64,000 nucleotides of DNA, from contig NZ_OU015521.1 of the NCBI RefSeq assembly GCF_907164955.1, positions 558,001 through 622,000 on the forward strand, given 5' to 3'. The position numbers were made by a program, and so were the translations under genes. The notes under the pieces were generated by a model, which saw nothing but the letters and a program-made list of their open reading frames with translations, was not told where the DNA came from and ran no database searches. Positions within the stretch are counted from its first letter, which is position 1, and the number at the start of each line of letters is the position of its first letter. Of the stretch, positions 28,302 to 37,882 are shown piece after piece. The DNA is from Coxiella endosymbiont of Dermacentor marginatus. Lineage in GTDB: Bacteria > Pseudomonadota > Gammaproteobacteria > Coxiellales > Coxiellaceae.

Positions 28302-30959
28302 ATGATGACTGAGAAAAATATGAATTCTCAGGATACCGATCCCGTAGAATCCCAGGAATGGGAAGAAGCGCTTGATTCAGTTGTTAAATATGCAAGCATT
28401 GAGCGTGCTCAATTTATTTTGCAAAAATTATGGTTGCATGCCAGAAAAATTGGTGTGTCCGTTCCAGATGGTACTCATACCCCTTATATGAATACAATTT
28501 CTTCTAGCGCAGAAGCTAAATTACCGAAGAATGAAGTAAAAATTTTACAGAGTTTAACAAATTATATGCGGTGGAACGCTCTTGCTATGGTAATGCGTGC
28601 AGGCCGTAAAAAAATGGGGTTGGGAGGACATCTCTCTAGTTACGCTTCTATAGCAATTTTAGTTGAAGTGGGATTAAATTATTTCTTTCATGCAAATGAT
28701 CTGGTTTTTTTTCAAGGTCATTCATCGGAAGGAATTTACGCGCGTGCTTTTCTTGAAGGACGGCTAAGCGAAAGTGAATTAGTACATTTTCGTCAAGAAG
28801 CATTAACTAAGGGAATTTCTTCCTATCCACATCCCTATTTAATGCCCCATTTCTGGCAATTTCCAACGGTTTCCATGGGTCTTGGACCTTTAATGGCTAT
28901 TTATCAAGCCCAGTTATTAAAATATTTATATCATCGAGGATTATCTGATACGACGAAGCGGAAAGTATGGGTTTTCTGCGGCGATGGTGAAACAGGTGAG
29001 CCTGAAACTTTAGGTGGGTTATTAGTGGCAAGTCGTGAACGCCTTGATAACCTTATTTTTATTATTAATTGTAATTTGCAACGTCTTGATGGGCCTGTTT
29101 CAGGTAATGGAAAAATTATTCAAGAATTAGAAGGAATTTTTTACGGAGCAGGGTGGCGAGTAATTAAAGTCATTTGGAACCGTAGTTGGGAACGATTGTT
29201 CCAAAAAGATAAATCCGGATTATTGGTAAAATTCTTGAGTGAGATGGTAGACGGAGAATATCAGGCATGTCGTGCAAAAAATGGTGCTTATCTGCGCGAA
29301 CATTTATTTGGTAGGTATCATGAACTGAAGAAGCTTGTCTCTGATATGAGTGATCATGAGCTAGAACAATTAACAGATGGAGGTCATGATCCCCAAAAGG
29401 TTTACGCAGCTTATATGGAGGCATTAAAAGCAACAGGAAAACCAACTGTTTTATTGATAAGTAGCATCAAGGGTTACGGTTATGGTCAAGAGGGAGAATC
29501 GCAAAATATTGCTCATAATTTAGAAGAAATTAGCGAAGAAGGTTTAAAGACCTTTCGTGATCGATTCAAATTATCCTTGTCGGATAAGCAATTAAAAGAT
29601 CTAGCATTTTATAGACTCGATGAAAAAACGCCAGAGTTACAATATTTATATAAGCAGCGTGAAAAATTAGGGGGTCCGTTGCCAAAGCGTGATGGTTCTT
29701 ATGAGGCTTTGAAAATTCCAGATTTAAGTTTATTCGAACCTCTTTTAAAAGGCACTGGTAATCGTTCGATTTCAACTGGCGCAGCGTTTTCTCGAATTAT
29801 AGGATTGTTATTAAGGGATAAAAATATCAAAGAACGGATTGTGCCGATCGTAGCTGATGAAGCTCGAACACTCGGATTAGAGGGTTTATTTCGACAAACA
29901 GGTATTTATGCAGTAGAGGGGCAAAAGTACACTCCAGAAGATAAAAAAAAATTAGTTTATTATCGTGAACATCAATCAGGGCAAATGTTACAACAAGGCA
30001 TTTCGGAAGCGGGTGCTATGTCTAGTTGGATTGCTGCCGCAACGTCGTTTGCTAATAATAATTATCTTCTAATTCCCTTTTACGTATATTACGCAATATT
30101 TGGTTATCAACGTGTAGGTGATTTAGTTTGGGCTGCTGCGGATATGCAATCGCGAGGTTTCATTTTAGGAGGATTAGCAGGGAGAACAACACTGGCAGGC
30201 GAAGGATTACAGCACCAAGATTCCCACAATTTATTGATGTTCAGTATGGTGCCTACTTGCCGAGCGTATGATCCTGCTTTCAGTTATGAGCTGGCTGTAA
30301 TTATTCAAGATGGTTTACGTCGGATGTATCAAGACAAAGAAAATGTGTTCTATTACATCACCCTCATGAATGAGAATTATCCGCATCCGCCGATGCCTAA
30401 AGGAGTTGAAAAAGGGATTATTAAGGGCATGTCTTTATTTAGAGAAAGCAATAAAACATCATCCAGATATGTTCAATTATTGGGATCTGGGGCTATTTTA
30501 CAAGAAGTTATTGCAGCTGCTGAAATTTTAGAACGGCAATTTAATATAGGTGCAGATATTTGGAGTGTTCCTGGATTTAATTTATTGCGTCATGATATCG
30601 AATCTGTAGATCGCTATAATCGTTTACATCCTGAAGATGCTCCTAAAAAGAGTTATGTAGAAGAATGTCTTGGTGATCGAAAAGGCCCAGTGATTGCCAC
30701 CACAGATTATATGAAATTACAAGCAAATCAAATTCGCCAGGCAATTAAAAAACCTTATTATGTATTAGGAACTGATGGGTTTGGTCGTAGTGATACACGA
30801 TCTGTTTTGCGAGATTTTTTTGAAGTAGATGCTAAAATGATCGCGTACACAGCATTAAAGGCTTTAGCAGATCAAGATGAATTTGAAAAAGATCAGCTCA
30901 TAAAAGCCATACAAACACTAGGTATTGATCCAAATCGACCTGATCCATGGACAAGATAA
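28302..30959 (+). CDS. aceE: Pyruvate dehydrogenase E1 component (homodimeric)
   Basis: Thiamine-diphosphate enzyme that decarboxylates pyruvate and reductively acetylates the lipoyl group of AceF. The ThDP motif runs from GDGETGEPE to IINCN. The DGGHDPQKVYAAY segment carries the active-site histidine equivalent to His407 of E. coli. The 885 residues match E. coli (887). AAGGTGAG precedes the start. The gene overlaps nothing upstream, but its end is 11 bases from the aceF start, and aceE-aceF-lpd form an operon linking glycolysis to the TCA cycle. Confidence 0.97.
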   Translation: MMTEKNMNSQDTDPVESQEWEEALDSVVKYASIERAQFILQKLWLHARKIGVSVPDGTHTPYMNTISSSAEAKLPKNEVKILQSLTNYMRWNALAMVMRAGRKKMGLGGHLSSYASIAILVEVGLNYFFHANDLVFFQGHSSEGIYARAFLEGRLSESELVHFRQEALTKGISSYPHPYLMPHFWQFPTVSMGLGPLMAIYQAQLLKYLYHRGLSDTTKRKVWVFCGDGETGEPETLGGLLVASRERLDNLIFIINCNLQRLDGPVSGNGKIIQELEGIFYGAGWRVIKVIWNRSWERLFQKDKSGLLVKFLSEMVDGEYQACRAKNGAYLREHLFGRYHELKKLVSDMSDHELEQLTDGGHDPQKVYAAYMEALKATGKPTVLLISSIKGYGYGQEGESQNIAHNLEEISEEGLKTFRDRFKLSLSDKQLKDLAFYRLDEKTPELQYLYKQREKLGGPLPKRDGSYEALKIPDLSLFEPLLKGTGNRSISTGAAFSRIIGLLLRDKNIKERIVPIVADEARTLGLEGLFRQTGIYAVEGQKYTPEDKKKLVYYREHQSGQMLQQGISEAGAMSSWIAAATSFANNNYLLIPFYVYYAIFGYQRVGDLVWAAADMQSRGFILGGLAGRTTLAGEGLQHQDSHNLLMFSMVPTCRAYDPAFSYELAVIIQDGLRRMYQDKENVFYYITLMNENYPHPPMPKGVEKGIIKGMSLFRESNKTSSRYVQLLGSGAILQEVIAAAEILERQFNIGADIWSVPGFNLLRHDIESVDRYNRLHPEDAPKKSYVEECLGDRKGPVIATTDYMKLQANQIRQAIKKPYYVLGTDGFGRSDTRSVLRDFFEVDAKMIAYTALKALADQDEFEKDQLIKAIQTLGIDPNRPDPWTR

Positions 30960-30970
30960 AAAAGGGGGAA

Positions 30971-32236
30971 ATGGTGGCAAATTCAATAGAAAAAATTTCT
31001 GTGCCAGAACTTGATGGAGTGTCAAAAGTTAACGTTATCGAAATATTGGTAGAACCGGGTGATCGAATAGCAAAAGAAGATAGTTTAATCACTTTAGAAG
31101 GTGATAAGGCCTCGATAGATATTCCTTCACCTTTAGCAGGTACGGTTAAAGATATCAAAGTTAAGGAAGGAGACGAAGTTAAAGAAGGAGATGAAATCTT
31201 AACTGTTGAAGTGAAGGGTGAAAAAGAGGAAAAAAAATATATCACTAAAGGAAAAGAATCGGAAAAGAGAGAGTCAAAAGAAAAAGCGCAAATAAAAGAG
31301 ATTCTTGAAGATGAAAGTTTTAATACTGCTGCTGTTTATGCGGGACCAGGTGCTCGTCGGATTGCGCGGAAATATGGTGTTAATTTAACGGAAATCAAAG
31401 GAACTGGCCAAAAGGATCGTATTCTTAAAGAGGATGTTCAACAATACATAAAACAGCAACTAAAAATTACCGAAATAAAAGGAAGCGAAGGTCTATCTTT
31501 CTTTTCTGTACCTAACATTGATTTTTCCAAATTTGGTCCCATTGAAAAAAAATCTTTATCTAAAATTAAAAAAGCTACGGGTGCAAATCTCACTCGTAAT
31601 TGGACGACTATCCCTCACGTCACTCAGTTTGGAGAAGCAGATGTCACTGAGCTTGAAGCATTTCGTCAAAGTCAAAAAGTTGATGCAGAAAAAAATAAGA
31701 TTCGATTAACTCCATTAGTATTCATTATCAAAGTAGTAGTTAGCGCGCTTAAAAGGTTTCCCTATTTTAATGCATCGTTAGATCCTTCTGGGGATTATTT
31801 GATTTTTAAAAAATATTTTCATATCGGTGTGGCGGTCGATACACCTGAAGGATTAATGGTTCCTATTATTCGGGATGCAGATAGAAAAGGATTATTCGAA
31901 TTAGCCAAAGAACTTGGTGCAATCAGCAAAAGAGCTCGTACCAATAGCTTAAGTTTAAACGACATGCAAGGAGGATGTTTTAGTATTTCCAGTTTAGGGG
32001 GGATTGGGGGTACAGCTTTTACACCGATTATCAATGTACCTGAGGTAGCAATTCTAGGAATTTCACAAATGCAATGGAAACCCGTCTGTTTTAAAAGTAG
32101 TGATAATTGTAAGATCCGACTTATGCTACCGTTAAGCTTGTCTTATGATCACCGTGTTATAGATGGTGCAGACGGAGCGAGATTCATTGTTTATTTAGCT
32201 GAACGCTTATCGGATATTAGAACACTATTATTGTGA
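30971..32236 (+). CDS. aceF: Pyruvate dehydrogenase E2 (dihydrolipoamide acetyltransferase)
   Basis: Core of the pyruvate dehydrogenase complex. I chose the ATG at 30971, preceded by AGGGGGA, so the protein begins MVANSIEKISVPELDG. Domains: one lipoyl domain with the lipoylated Lys46 in GDKAS, a charged Lys/Glu-rich linker, a peripheral subunit-binding domain (GARRIARKYGV), and the acyltransferase domain with YDHRVIDGADG, including catalytic His394. The 421 residues contain a single lipoyl domain where E. coli has three. Its lipoate is supplied by LipB/LipA encoded at 56064-57666. Confidence 0.96.
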   Translation: MVANSIEKISVPELDGVSKVNVIEILVEPGDRIAKEDSLITLEGDKASIDIPSPLAGTVKDIKVKEGDEVKEGDEILTVEVKGEKEEKKYITKGKESEKRESKEKAQIKEILEDESFNTAAVYAGPGARRIARKYGVNLTEIKGTGQKDRILKEDVQQYIKQQLKITEIKGSEGLSFFSVPNIDFSKFGPIEKKSLSKIKKATGANLTRNWTTIPHVTQFGEADVTELEAFRQSQKVDAEKNKIRLTPLVFIIKVVVSALKRFPYFNASLDPSGDYLIFKKYFHIGVAVDTPEGLMVPIIRDADRKGLFELAKELGAISKRARTNSLSLNDMQGGCFSISSLGGIGGTAFTPIINVPEVAILGISQMQWKPVCFKSSDNCKIRLMLPLSLSYDHRVIDGADGARFIVYLAERLSDIRTLLL

Positions 32237-32318
32237 CTAATATATCTCATAAATTGATAAGAGGAAAGTTGAGGTGAGGCAGGATGCTTTTTGCTAGTTG
32301 AAAAAATGAGAGAGAAAG

Positions 32319-33752
32319 ATGGTAAAAGAAATTAAAACTGAAGTTGTGGTTTTAGGAAGCGGGCCTGGTGGGTATACAGCAGCATTTCGGGCTGCTGATT
32401 TAGGGAAAAAAGTTGTTCTGGTAGAACAATATGAGACACTCGGTGGAGTGTGCTTAAATGTCGGATGTATTCCTTCGAAAGCTTTATTACATATAGCTAG
32501 AGTCATTGATGATGCCTATAATATGGCCTCTTTTGGTGCGGATTTTGGAAAACCCAATTTAGATATAGAGAAAATTCTTGAATGGAAAGAAAGTATTATT
32601 AAAAAATTAACAAGTGGCCTAGAAATGATGGCAAAGCAGCGTAAAGTGGAAATTGCTACGGGTTATGGAAAATTTACTTCCTCTAATGAACTATCTCTCA
32701 ATAATGATTATAAAAAAGAAAAAAGCATTATTCGTTTTGAACAAGCAATTATTGCCGTAGGATCGCAACCGATAAAACTTCCCTTTATTCCTGAAGATTC
32801 GCGAGTGATGGATTCTACAAATGCATTAGAACTAGAAAGTGTGCAAGGTCATTTATTAGTAGTAGGAGGTAGCGTTATTGGTTTAGAAATGGCTACAGTC
32901 TATCATGCCTTGGGTGGAAAGATTAGCGTGGTAGAACGTATGGATCAAATTATTCCCAGAGCAGATGTAGATTTAGTAAGACCCCTCTATCAACACATTC
33001 AGAAACGTTATAAAGAAATTTTGTTGAAAACCAATATTAAAAAAGTAGAAACTGAAGAAGATGGGTTATATGTAACTTTTGAGGGTGAAAATGTGCCTAA
33101 GCAACCACAAAAATATGATCGTATTTTATTGGCTGTTGGCCGTTGTTCTAATGGTAAATTAATTGATGCAGAAAAAGCGGGTATCAACGTTGATAATAAA
33201 GGATTTATTGCAGTAGATAACCAGATGCGGACGAACGTTTCGCATATTTATGCTATTGGTGATGTTGTTGGTCAACCTATGTTGGCACATAAGGCAATTT
33301 ATGAGGGGCGATTAGTGGCTGAAATTATAGCTGATAAGAAGTATTACAACGATGCTCGTTGCATTCCGGTCGTAGCCTACACGGATCCAGAAGTTGCCTG
33401 GGTTGGGTTGACGGAAAAAGAGGCGAAAAAGGAAAAAATTAAGTATAACAAAAGCATATTTCCTTGGACGGCTAGTGGTCGCGCTTTGTCATTTAACCGA
33501 AGTGAAGGTTTTACCAAATTGCTCTTCAATGAACATGGCACAGTGATTGGAGGTGGTGTCGTTGGAGTAAACGCAGGTGATTTAATTTCTGAAATAGCGT
33601 TAGCGATTGAAATAGGTCACGATGCAGAAGATATTGCACTTACGATTCATCCTCATCCGACCTTATCAGAAACCATAATGATGGCATGCGAAATATTTAA
33701 GGGAACTATCACAGATTTAATTCCTTTAAAGAAAAAGGAGTTATCATCCTGA
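32319..33752 (+). CDS. lpdA: Dihydrolipoyl dehydrogenase
   Basis: FAD enzyme (E3) that reoxidises dihydrolipoamide in the pyruvate and 2-oxoglutarate dehydrogenase complexes. FAD-binding GSGPGG lies near 13-18, the redox-active disulfide is in GGVCLNVGC (Cys45 and Cys50), the NAD-binding GGSVIGLE segment is near 185, and the C-terminal HPHPTLSE (from 444) supplies the catalytic His-Glu pair. The 477 residues are normal length. It is third in the aceE-aceF-lpd operon. Confidence 0.96.
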   Translation: MVKEIKTEVVVLGSGPGGYTAAFRAADLGKKVVLVEQYETLGGVCLNVGCIPSKALLHIARVIDDAYNMASFGADFGKPNLDIEKILEWKESIIKKLTSGLEMMAKQRKVEIATGYGKFTSSNELSLNNDYKKEKSIIRFEQAIIAVGSQPIKLPFIPEDSRVMDSTNALELESVQGHLLVVGGSVIGLEMATVYHALGGKISVVERMDQIIPRADVDLVRPLYQHIQKRYKEILLKTNIKKVETEEDGLYVTFEGENVPKQPQKYDRILLAVGRCSNGKLIDAEKAGINVDNKGFIAVDNQMRTNVSHIYAIGDVVGQPMLAHKAIYEGRLVAEIIADKKYYNDARCIPVVAYTDPEVAWVGLTEKEAKKEKIKYNKSIFPWTASGRALSFNRSEGFTKLLFNEHGTVIGGGVVGVNAGDLISEIALAIEIGHDAEDIALTIHPHPTLSETIMMACEIFKGTITDLIPLKKKELSS

Positions 33753-34148
33753 AAATCGATCAGAATTCTCGAGCGTTTGGTAATAGGTCGAAATTTTTAA
33801 GAATTAATTTAATTCTTTTTCTTTCAGGCTTCTGCTATGCAAAGATAAGGGGATCACAATTTTAGAAAACTTTCTTACTGCGACAGTCTTTTTTTTCCAA
33901 TAAAATAATCGGATAAAAAAGGTAATTATAATAAAAGGCGTTGTTTAAGAATAAAAGCTAATCGATAAGCTAGTACGTACAGTACCTCAAATTAAATTTA
34001 TATTAAAAAGTTTGTGTATCTGTTAGACTCTTAGTTGAGAGTATGTTTAGTGAGGTAAATTTCAAATAAAATAACTTTGATAGAATATCAAAAATCTTTT
34101 CTTTTATGTATGCGTACTAGTCTAGAATAAAAATCTTAAAATAGGGAC
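33753..34148. other. Gene-free spacer
   Basis: No coding frame or RNA signature is seen in these 396 bases between lpdA and the bioC-like gene. Confidence 0.5.
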
Positions 34149-35021
34149 ATGGTAAAAGAACCCTTTATTATTGATAACCAAGCAGTAGCAAAAGCTCTTG
34201 AGGTAGTTTCCGAAAAATACAGAGAAGAAGCAGAAATTTTTCATGTTATTGCCGATCGGCTTTTAGAACGGTTGAACTTTATTCGTCTCAATCCTTTGAG
34301 GATAGTAGATTTCGGTGTCCGCATGGGGTATACAACAAAAGCTTTATTAGAGCACTATAAGAAAACTGATATTATTAGCCTCGATTTTTCCGTTTCTTTG
34401 TTGAATCGTGCTAGAGATAGCATTCAGAGAAACTCTCCGAAAATGTTATCGGCAGAATACACTCTCCTACCCTTTGCAGATCAATCAGTCGATTTGATTT
34501 TTTCCAATTTAGCATTCCAGTGGTCTTTAAATCTTCAGAAAACACTGCAAGAATGCAATCGAATTTTGCAGCCAGGAGGATTTTTGTTATTTAGTACCGT
34601 TGGGCCAGATACATTACAAGAATTGCGAACAAGCTTTTCTGACAAGAAACGACACGTCCATCCTTTTTACGACATGCATGATATTGGTGATATACTCACC
34701 CATTTGAATTTTGTTGATCCTGTTATGGATGTAGAACGCTTAACTGTACTTTATCCTTCCGTTCTTCAACTAATAGCAGATTTGAAATCTATAGGTGCAC
34801 ATAATGCTGCTCAGGATCGATCTCGAGGATTAATGGGGAAAAGTCAATGGCAAAAAATGCTAAAGGCCTATGAAAAATGGCGAGACGAAAATCATGCTAT
34901 TCCCGCAACAATCGAAGTTATTTATGGCCACGCTTTTAGAGCCGAAGTTACTTCTTCTCAAAGAAAGCAAGAGCAAGAGATTTTAATTCCGTTTAATCGT
35001 ATTAAACGGAGACTAATATAG
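34149..35021 (+). CDS. bioC: BioC-like malonyl-ACP O-methyltransferase
   Basis: A class I SAM-dependent methyltransferase of 290 residues that best fits BioC, which methylates malonyl-ACP at the entry to biotin synthesis. Supporting segments: FSNLAFQWSLNLQKTL, CNRILQPGGFLLFSTVGPDTLQELR and RGLMGKSQW, all typical of BioC. Motif I, normally D-x-G-x-G-x-G, reads VDFGVRMGYTT (52-62), so the middle glycine is replaced by arginine; the acidic residue after beta-2 (LDFS) is kept. Lineage variant or loss of function is not clear. No other bio genes are in the window. Confidence 0.8.
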   Translation: MVKEPFIIDNQAVAKALEVVSEKYREEAEIFHVIADRLLERLNFIRLNPLRIVDFGVRMGYTTKALLEHYKKTDIISLDFSVSLLNRARDSIQRNSPKMLSAEYTLLPFADQSVDLIFSNLAFQWSLNLQKTLQECNRILQPGGFLLFSTVGPDTLQELRTSFSDKKRHVHPFYDMHDIGDILTHLNFVDPVMDVERLTVLYPSVLQLIADLKSIGAHNAAQDRSRGLMGKSQWQKMLKAYEKWRDENHAIPATIEVIYGHAFRAEVTSSQRKQEQEILIPFNRIKRRLI

Positions 35022-35139
35022 TGTAACTAACCGTTTAAGTATCAGAAAATATAATCAAATTCAATGAAGAGAATATTGCACTGATGTGGATATTGTACTG
35101 ATGTATATAAATTATTTGATTCGAAGAATGAGTTCGACG

Positions 35140-35185
35140 TAGGGAATGAACTTTGAGTTTTACAAAACTCAAAGTTCATTCCCTA
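35140..35185. repeat. 46-bp near-continuous perfect hairpin
   Basis: A 22-bp arm starting TAGGGAATGAACTTTGAG (35140-35161) pairs perfectly with 35164-35185, leaving only a 2-nt centre (AC). It lies about 120 bases downstream of the bioC-like gene. Neither flank has a T run, so intrinsic termination would be atypical. Confidence 0.85.
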
Positions 35186-35747
35186 GAAGAAGAACTGGAT
35201 GTTTTTATCAGAATATACAGACATAGCTGATTTATCACTATTTATAATGCTCATTCTGCAAATACTCTTTTTCAATTACAAATTAGATTGACTCTAGTTT
35301 CAAATTTTTCTGGAGATTTTTTCAAAGAAAGATTTCCTTACTTTATAGCTTCAATCGGTTACAAGTATTGACCCAGAGTTTTCAGAGCTAAAATACGTAT
35401 CCTTTTTGAAATATGAGTACTTCTTTTATTCATACCGTTACTTATGATTTATGAATAAGGTCTTGTCTTGAACATATAGCTTTCTTCAGATTTAATAATC
35501 ATTCTTAACGCCAAAGTATAGTGCAGCTTTATTTCTAATTTATAGAAAATAGATTATTGTGTGATAAGGATGCTTTACTTTAAGAGAAGTTTAACGTTAA
35601 TTAAAACAGAGCTGTCCTTAGAATCCAAGCACTAAAAGAGGATCTTTAATGCTTTGTATTTCTTAAATTATCTTTTTACCAATGAAGATTTTTCTAAAAA
35701 TAACATCATTCAAATTTCAAGCGTGATGTTCAGTAATTTAATAAGAA

Positions 35748-35794
35748 ATAGACCTATATAACATTATTGTAATTATAATGTTATATAGGTCTAT
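35748..35794. repeat. 20-bp perfect hairpin upstream of HU-like gene
   Basis: A 20-bp arm containing AGACCTATATAACATTAT (35748-35767) pairs perfectly with 35775-35794 across a 7-nt loop. It ends about 80 bases before the HU-like ATG and may terminate upstream transcription, act in the leader of the HU-like gene, or serve as a protein site. Confidence 0.8.
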
Positions 35795-35874
35795 ATTTAA
35801 TGAAAATATACTTCCTTTTTTAAAAAAATTTACTTACAATTTGTCGTTCCCACTCTATAATAGAAGGAAAAATC

Positions 35875-36261
35875 ATGGTAACAAAAAAACAAACTTCTCG
35901 AAAATTGACTGTAAGGAAATCTGGAAAATCCGGAGTAACAAGAATATCCACTATCAAAAATCGGATGACAAAAACACAAGTATTTTCTCACCTAGCGGAA
36001 ATAACAGATCTTACAAAAAGACAAGTGACTTACGTATTTGAGGCATTAGCTGATTTAGCACAAGCCCATCTTAGAAAAGGTGGAGTTGGAGAATTTGTTA
36101 TTCCAGGCTTAGCTAAATGTATTGTTAGGCGAAAAGCAGCGACAAAAGCTCGTATAGGCATTAATCCATTTACCGGAGAATCTATGACTTTTAAAGCTAA
36201 GCCAGCACGAAATATTATTAAAATTCGTCCGCTCAAGCGATTGAAAGAAATGGTAGAATAA
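35875..36261 (+). CDS. HU-family DNA-binding protein with basic N-terminal tail
   Basis: Histone-like nucleoid protein. Residues about 30-125 match the HU/IHF fold, with MTKTQVFSHLAEITDLTKRQV (helices 1-2), GEFVIPGLAKC and the DNA-binding arm region GINPFTGESMTFKAKPARN. The first 28 residues are an extra basic tail rich in Lys, Arg, Ser and Thr, absent from E. coli HU; such forms occur in Legionella and Coxiella relatives. Total 128 residues. AGAAGGAAAA precedes the ATG. A broken lysine-rich gene follows immediately. Confidence 0.85.
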   Translation: MVTKKQTSRKLTVRKSGKSGVTRISTIKNRMTKTQVFSHLAEITDLTKRQVTYVFEALADLAQAHLRKGGVGEFVIPGLAKCIVRRKAATKARIGINPFTGESMTFKAKPARNIIKIRPLKRLKEMVE

Positions 36262-36271
36262 AGGAGAAGGA

Positions 36272-36664
36272 ATGCAAAAATCGACAAAATCAACTGCTCT
36301 GAAGCGAAAGTTAAAAAAGAATTAGCAAGAACGAGAAAAGCAAGTAAAAAAATAGTAAAGAAACAAGAAACGGCTACATTAAAAGAAAGAACGCCAGTAA
36401 AATAGAGGCTAAGCATCAAGAAAAATATTACGAAGCTCGTGAAAGGCGAAAAAACCCAGACGTTCGTGTAGGAAACCTCTTTAATTCCATATGGAAATTA
36501 ATTACCGTTGACCTTAACATGATTCGTTTTATTTATAAATTCCGATTATCAAATAATTTGAAAATTAGGGTTTTTACACCTTTTTATCTGCCTTTTTTAT
36601 CCGCTTTAAGTAAATTAAAAGATAATAGACATCATCACTGCGCAAATAGAAAGAGATAAGTGAA
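36272..36664 (+). pseudogene. Frameshifted lysine-rich basic protein
   Basis: A strong ribosome site (AAGGAGAAGG, 36261-36270) is followed by ATG 36272 and 17 codons reading MQKSTKSTALKRKLKKN, then TAG at 36323. The frame is broken at a run of six A (36313-36318). Adding one A would continue as KKELARTRKASKKIVKKQE to a stop at 36403. A third frame from about 36370 then stays open, reading KHQEKYYEARERRKNPDVR and on to TAA near 36662. The composition suggests a small DNA- or RNA-binding basic protein, perhaps histone H1-like, cotranscribed with the HU-like gene and now broken. Confidence 0.55.
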
Positions 36665-37396
36665 TAACGATGAAAGAAAATACAGTCTCTAAATAAAAAT
36701 CTTCTGTAGCTATTTGAAAAAGAATAATAATCAAATATAAAATATAATTTATTTAATGTTCGGATGTATTTAAAATGAAGAAAAATTCTTTATCGGAAAT
36801 CATTTTACATTACTATACTAAGTTCAATTACTCTAAAGAGAAGTACTTACAAAATTCTAACTAACGTAAGGAAAACTAGATAGAGATAACTAAATTCCTA
36901 TTAACTCGTTAACTTAAACTGATATGATGTAGTAAAAAAAACTCAGTGTAATGAAATTTCTTTATTTTGCTATTATTAGCTAACGTATCTCAAAAATTAG
37001 TTCAATAGATCTTGGAAATATCGATGTTAAATGCTCATACCAATAAGATCCCTTAAGACCTCTATAAATAATACATGCTGGATAGATCTAATTATAACAT
37101 AGCAGAAAAAAAGCTTTGACTGTCATATCAGAATAGGAAGGCTGTCTTAAAGTTAATTTTTCACTCTCAAATCAATCTTTAATAGAATCAATTACTAAAC
37201 ATACACTCTACTGCCTTGATTTGATTGATACATGAAAAGCAAAACGATTCTCTTATTCAAGTATCAGTGGACAATATTTTACTTAAAGAAGATTAAAAAA
37301 GGATGCATGTCAAAGTGTTTTGTGGTCGTCTACAAATGAGCCCCTTTGAGGGGTCTTCTTCCTACACAGAATTTAAGAAACAGAATCTTCTCAATA
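36665..37396. other. Gene-free stretch before tmRNA
   Basis: No coding frame stands out. The only feature seen is a short hairpin at 37341-37353, listed as a possible tmRNA terminator. Confidence 0.5.
37341..37353 (-). terminator. Possible tmRNA terminator
   Basis: CCCCTTTGAGGGG forms a short stem (CCCCT with AGGGG) about 44 bases beyond the tmRNA 3' end on the minus strand. The following T run is weak, so termination by this element is uncertain. Confidence 0.35.
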
Positions 37397-37757
37397 TGGT
37401 GGAGGCGGCGGGAATTGAACCCGCGTCCGCAAATCATCTATCTTTGACACTACATGCTTAGCATCGTCTACTTTTTAGTAGCTAATGCCCGACGTGCAGG
37501 AGCAATTAACTACGAGCCCTATTTGAGTTAGCCTTCAAGTCATGGGCCGTGTTCTTGAAAGCGATCTTGTAAAATATGACCACTAAACAGGATTTACAAG
37601 CCAATCCTGGAAATGGGAAGCCGCATTATTTAGGCAGCTAAAGCGTATTGCGTATCGTTTGCAGATATACAATTGCAACTGATTGATTTACGAGCCTATG
37701 TTGCCGGCTCGACATGCGTCTCAGATTTCAGGGTTTACGTCGAAGCCTGTCACCCCC
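37397..37757 (-). ncRNA. ssrA: Transfer-messenger RNA (tmRNA)
   Basis: Rescues stalled ribosomes with SmpB. On the minus strand the 5' end GGGGGTG pairs with CGCCTCC near the 3' end, which carries an encoded CCA and the T-loop GGGTTCAATTCCC. The resume frame (37662-37630) encodes ANDTQYALAA and TAA; the ALAA end matches the usual degradation tag. Total length is about 361 nt. It lies directly downstream of smpB on the same strand, a common linkage. Confidence 0.95.
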
Positions 37758-37882
37758 TCTAAAAAGTTTTTTGTCCCAAATTTATCCCTCTTTAAAATAC
37801 TACAGCAAAAATCTATTTTAATAAAGCTTATGGAACAACTATTTCTAAAAGAGCAAGCATATTGCTGCGAGAAAGAAGTCTT

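Larger units (their letters stand above)
35022..35874. other. Gene-free stretch with two long hairpins
   Basis: No gene is supported. The region is notable for two long perfect inverted repeats of different sequence, at 35140-35185 and 35748-35794, listed separately. Confidence 0.55.
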
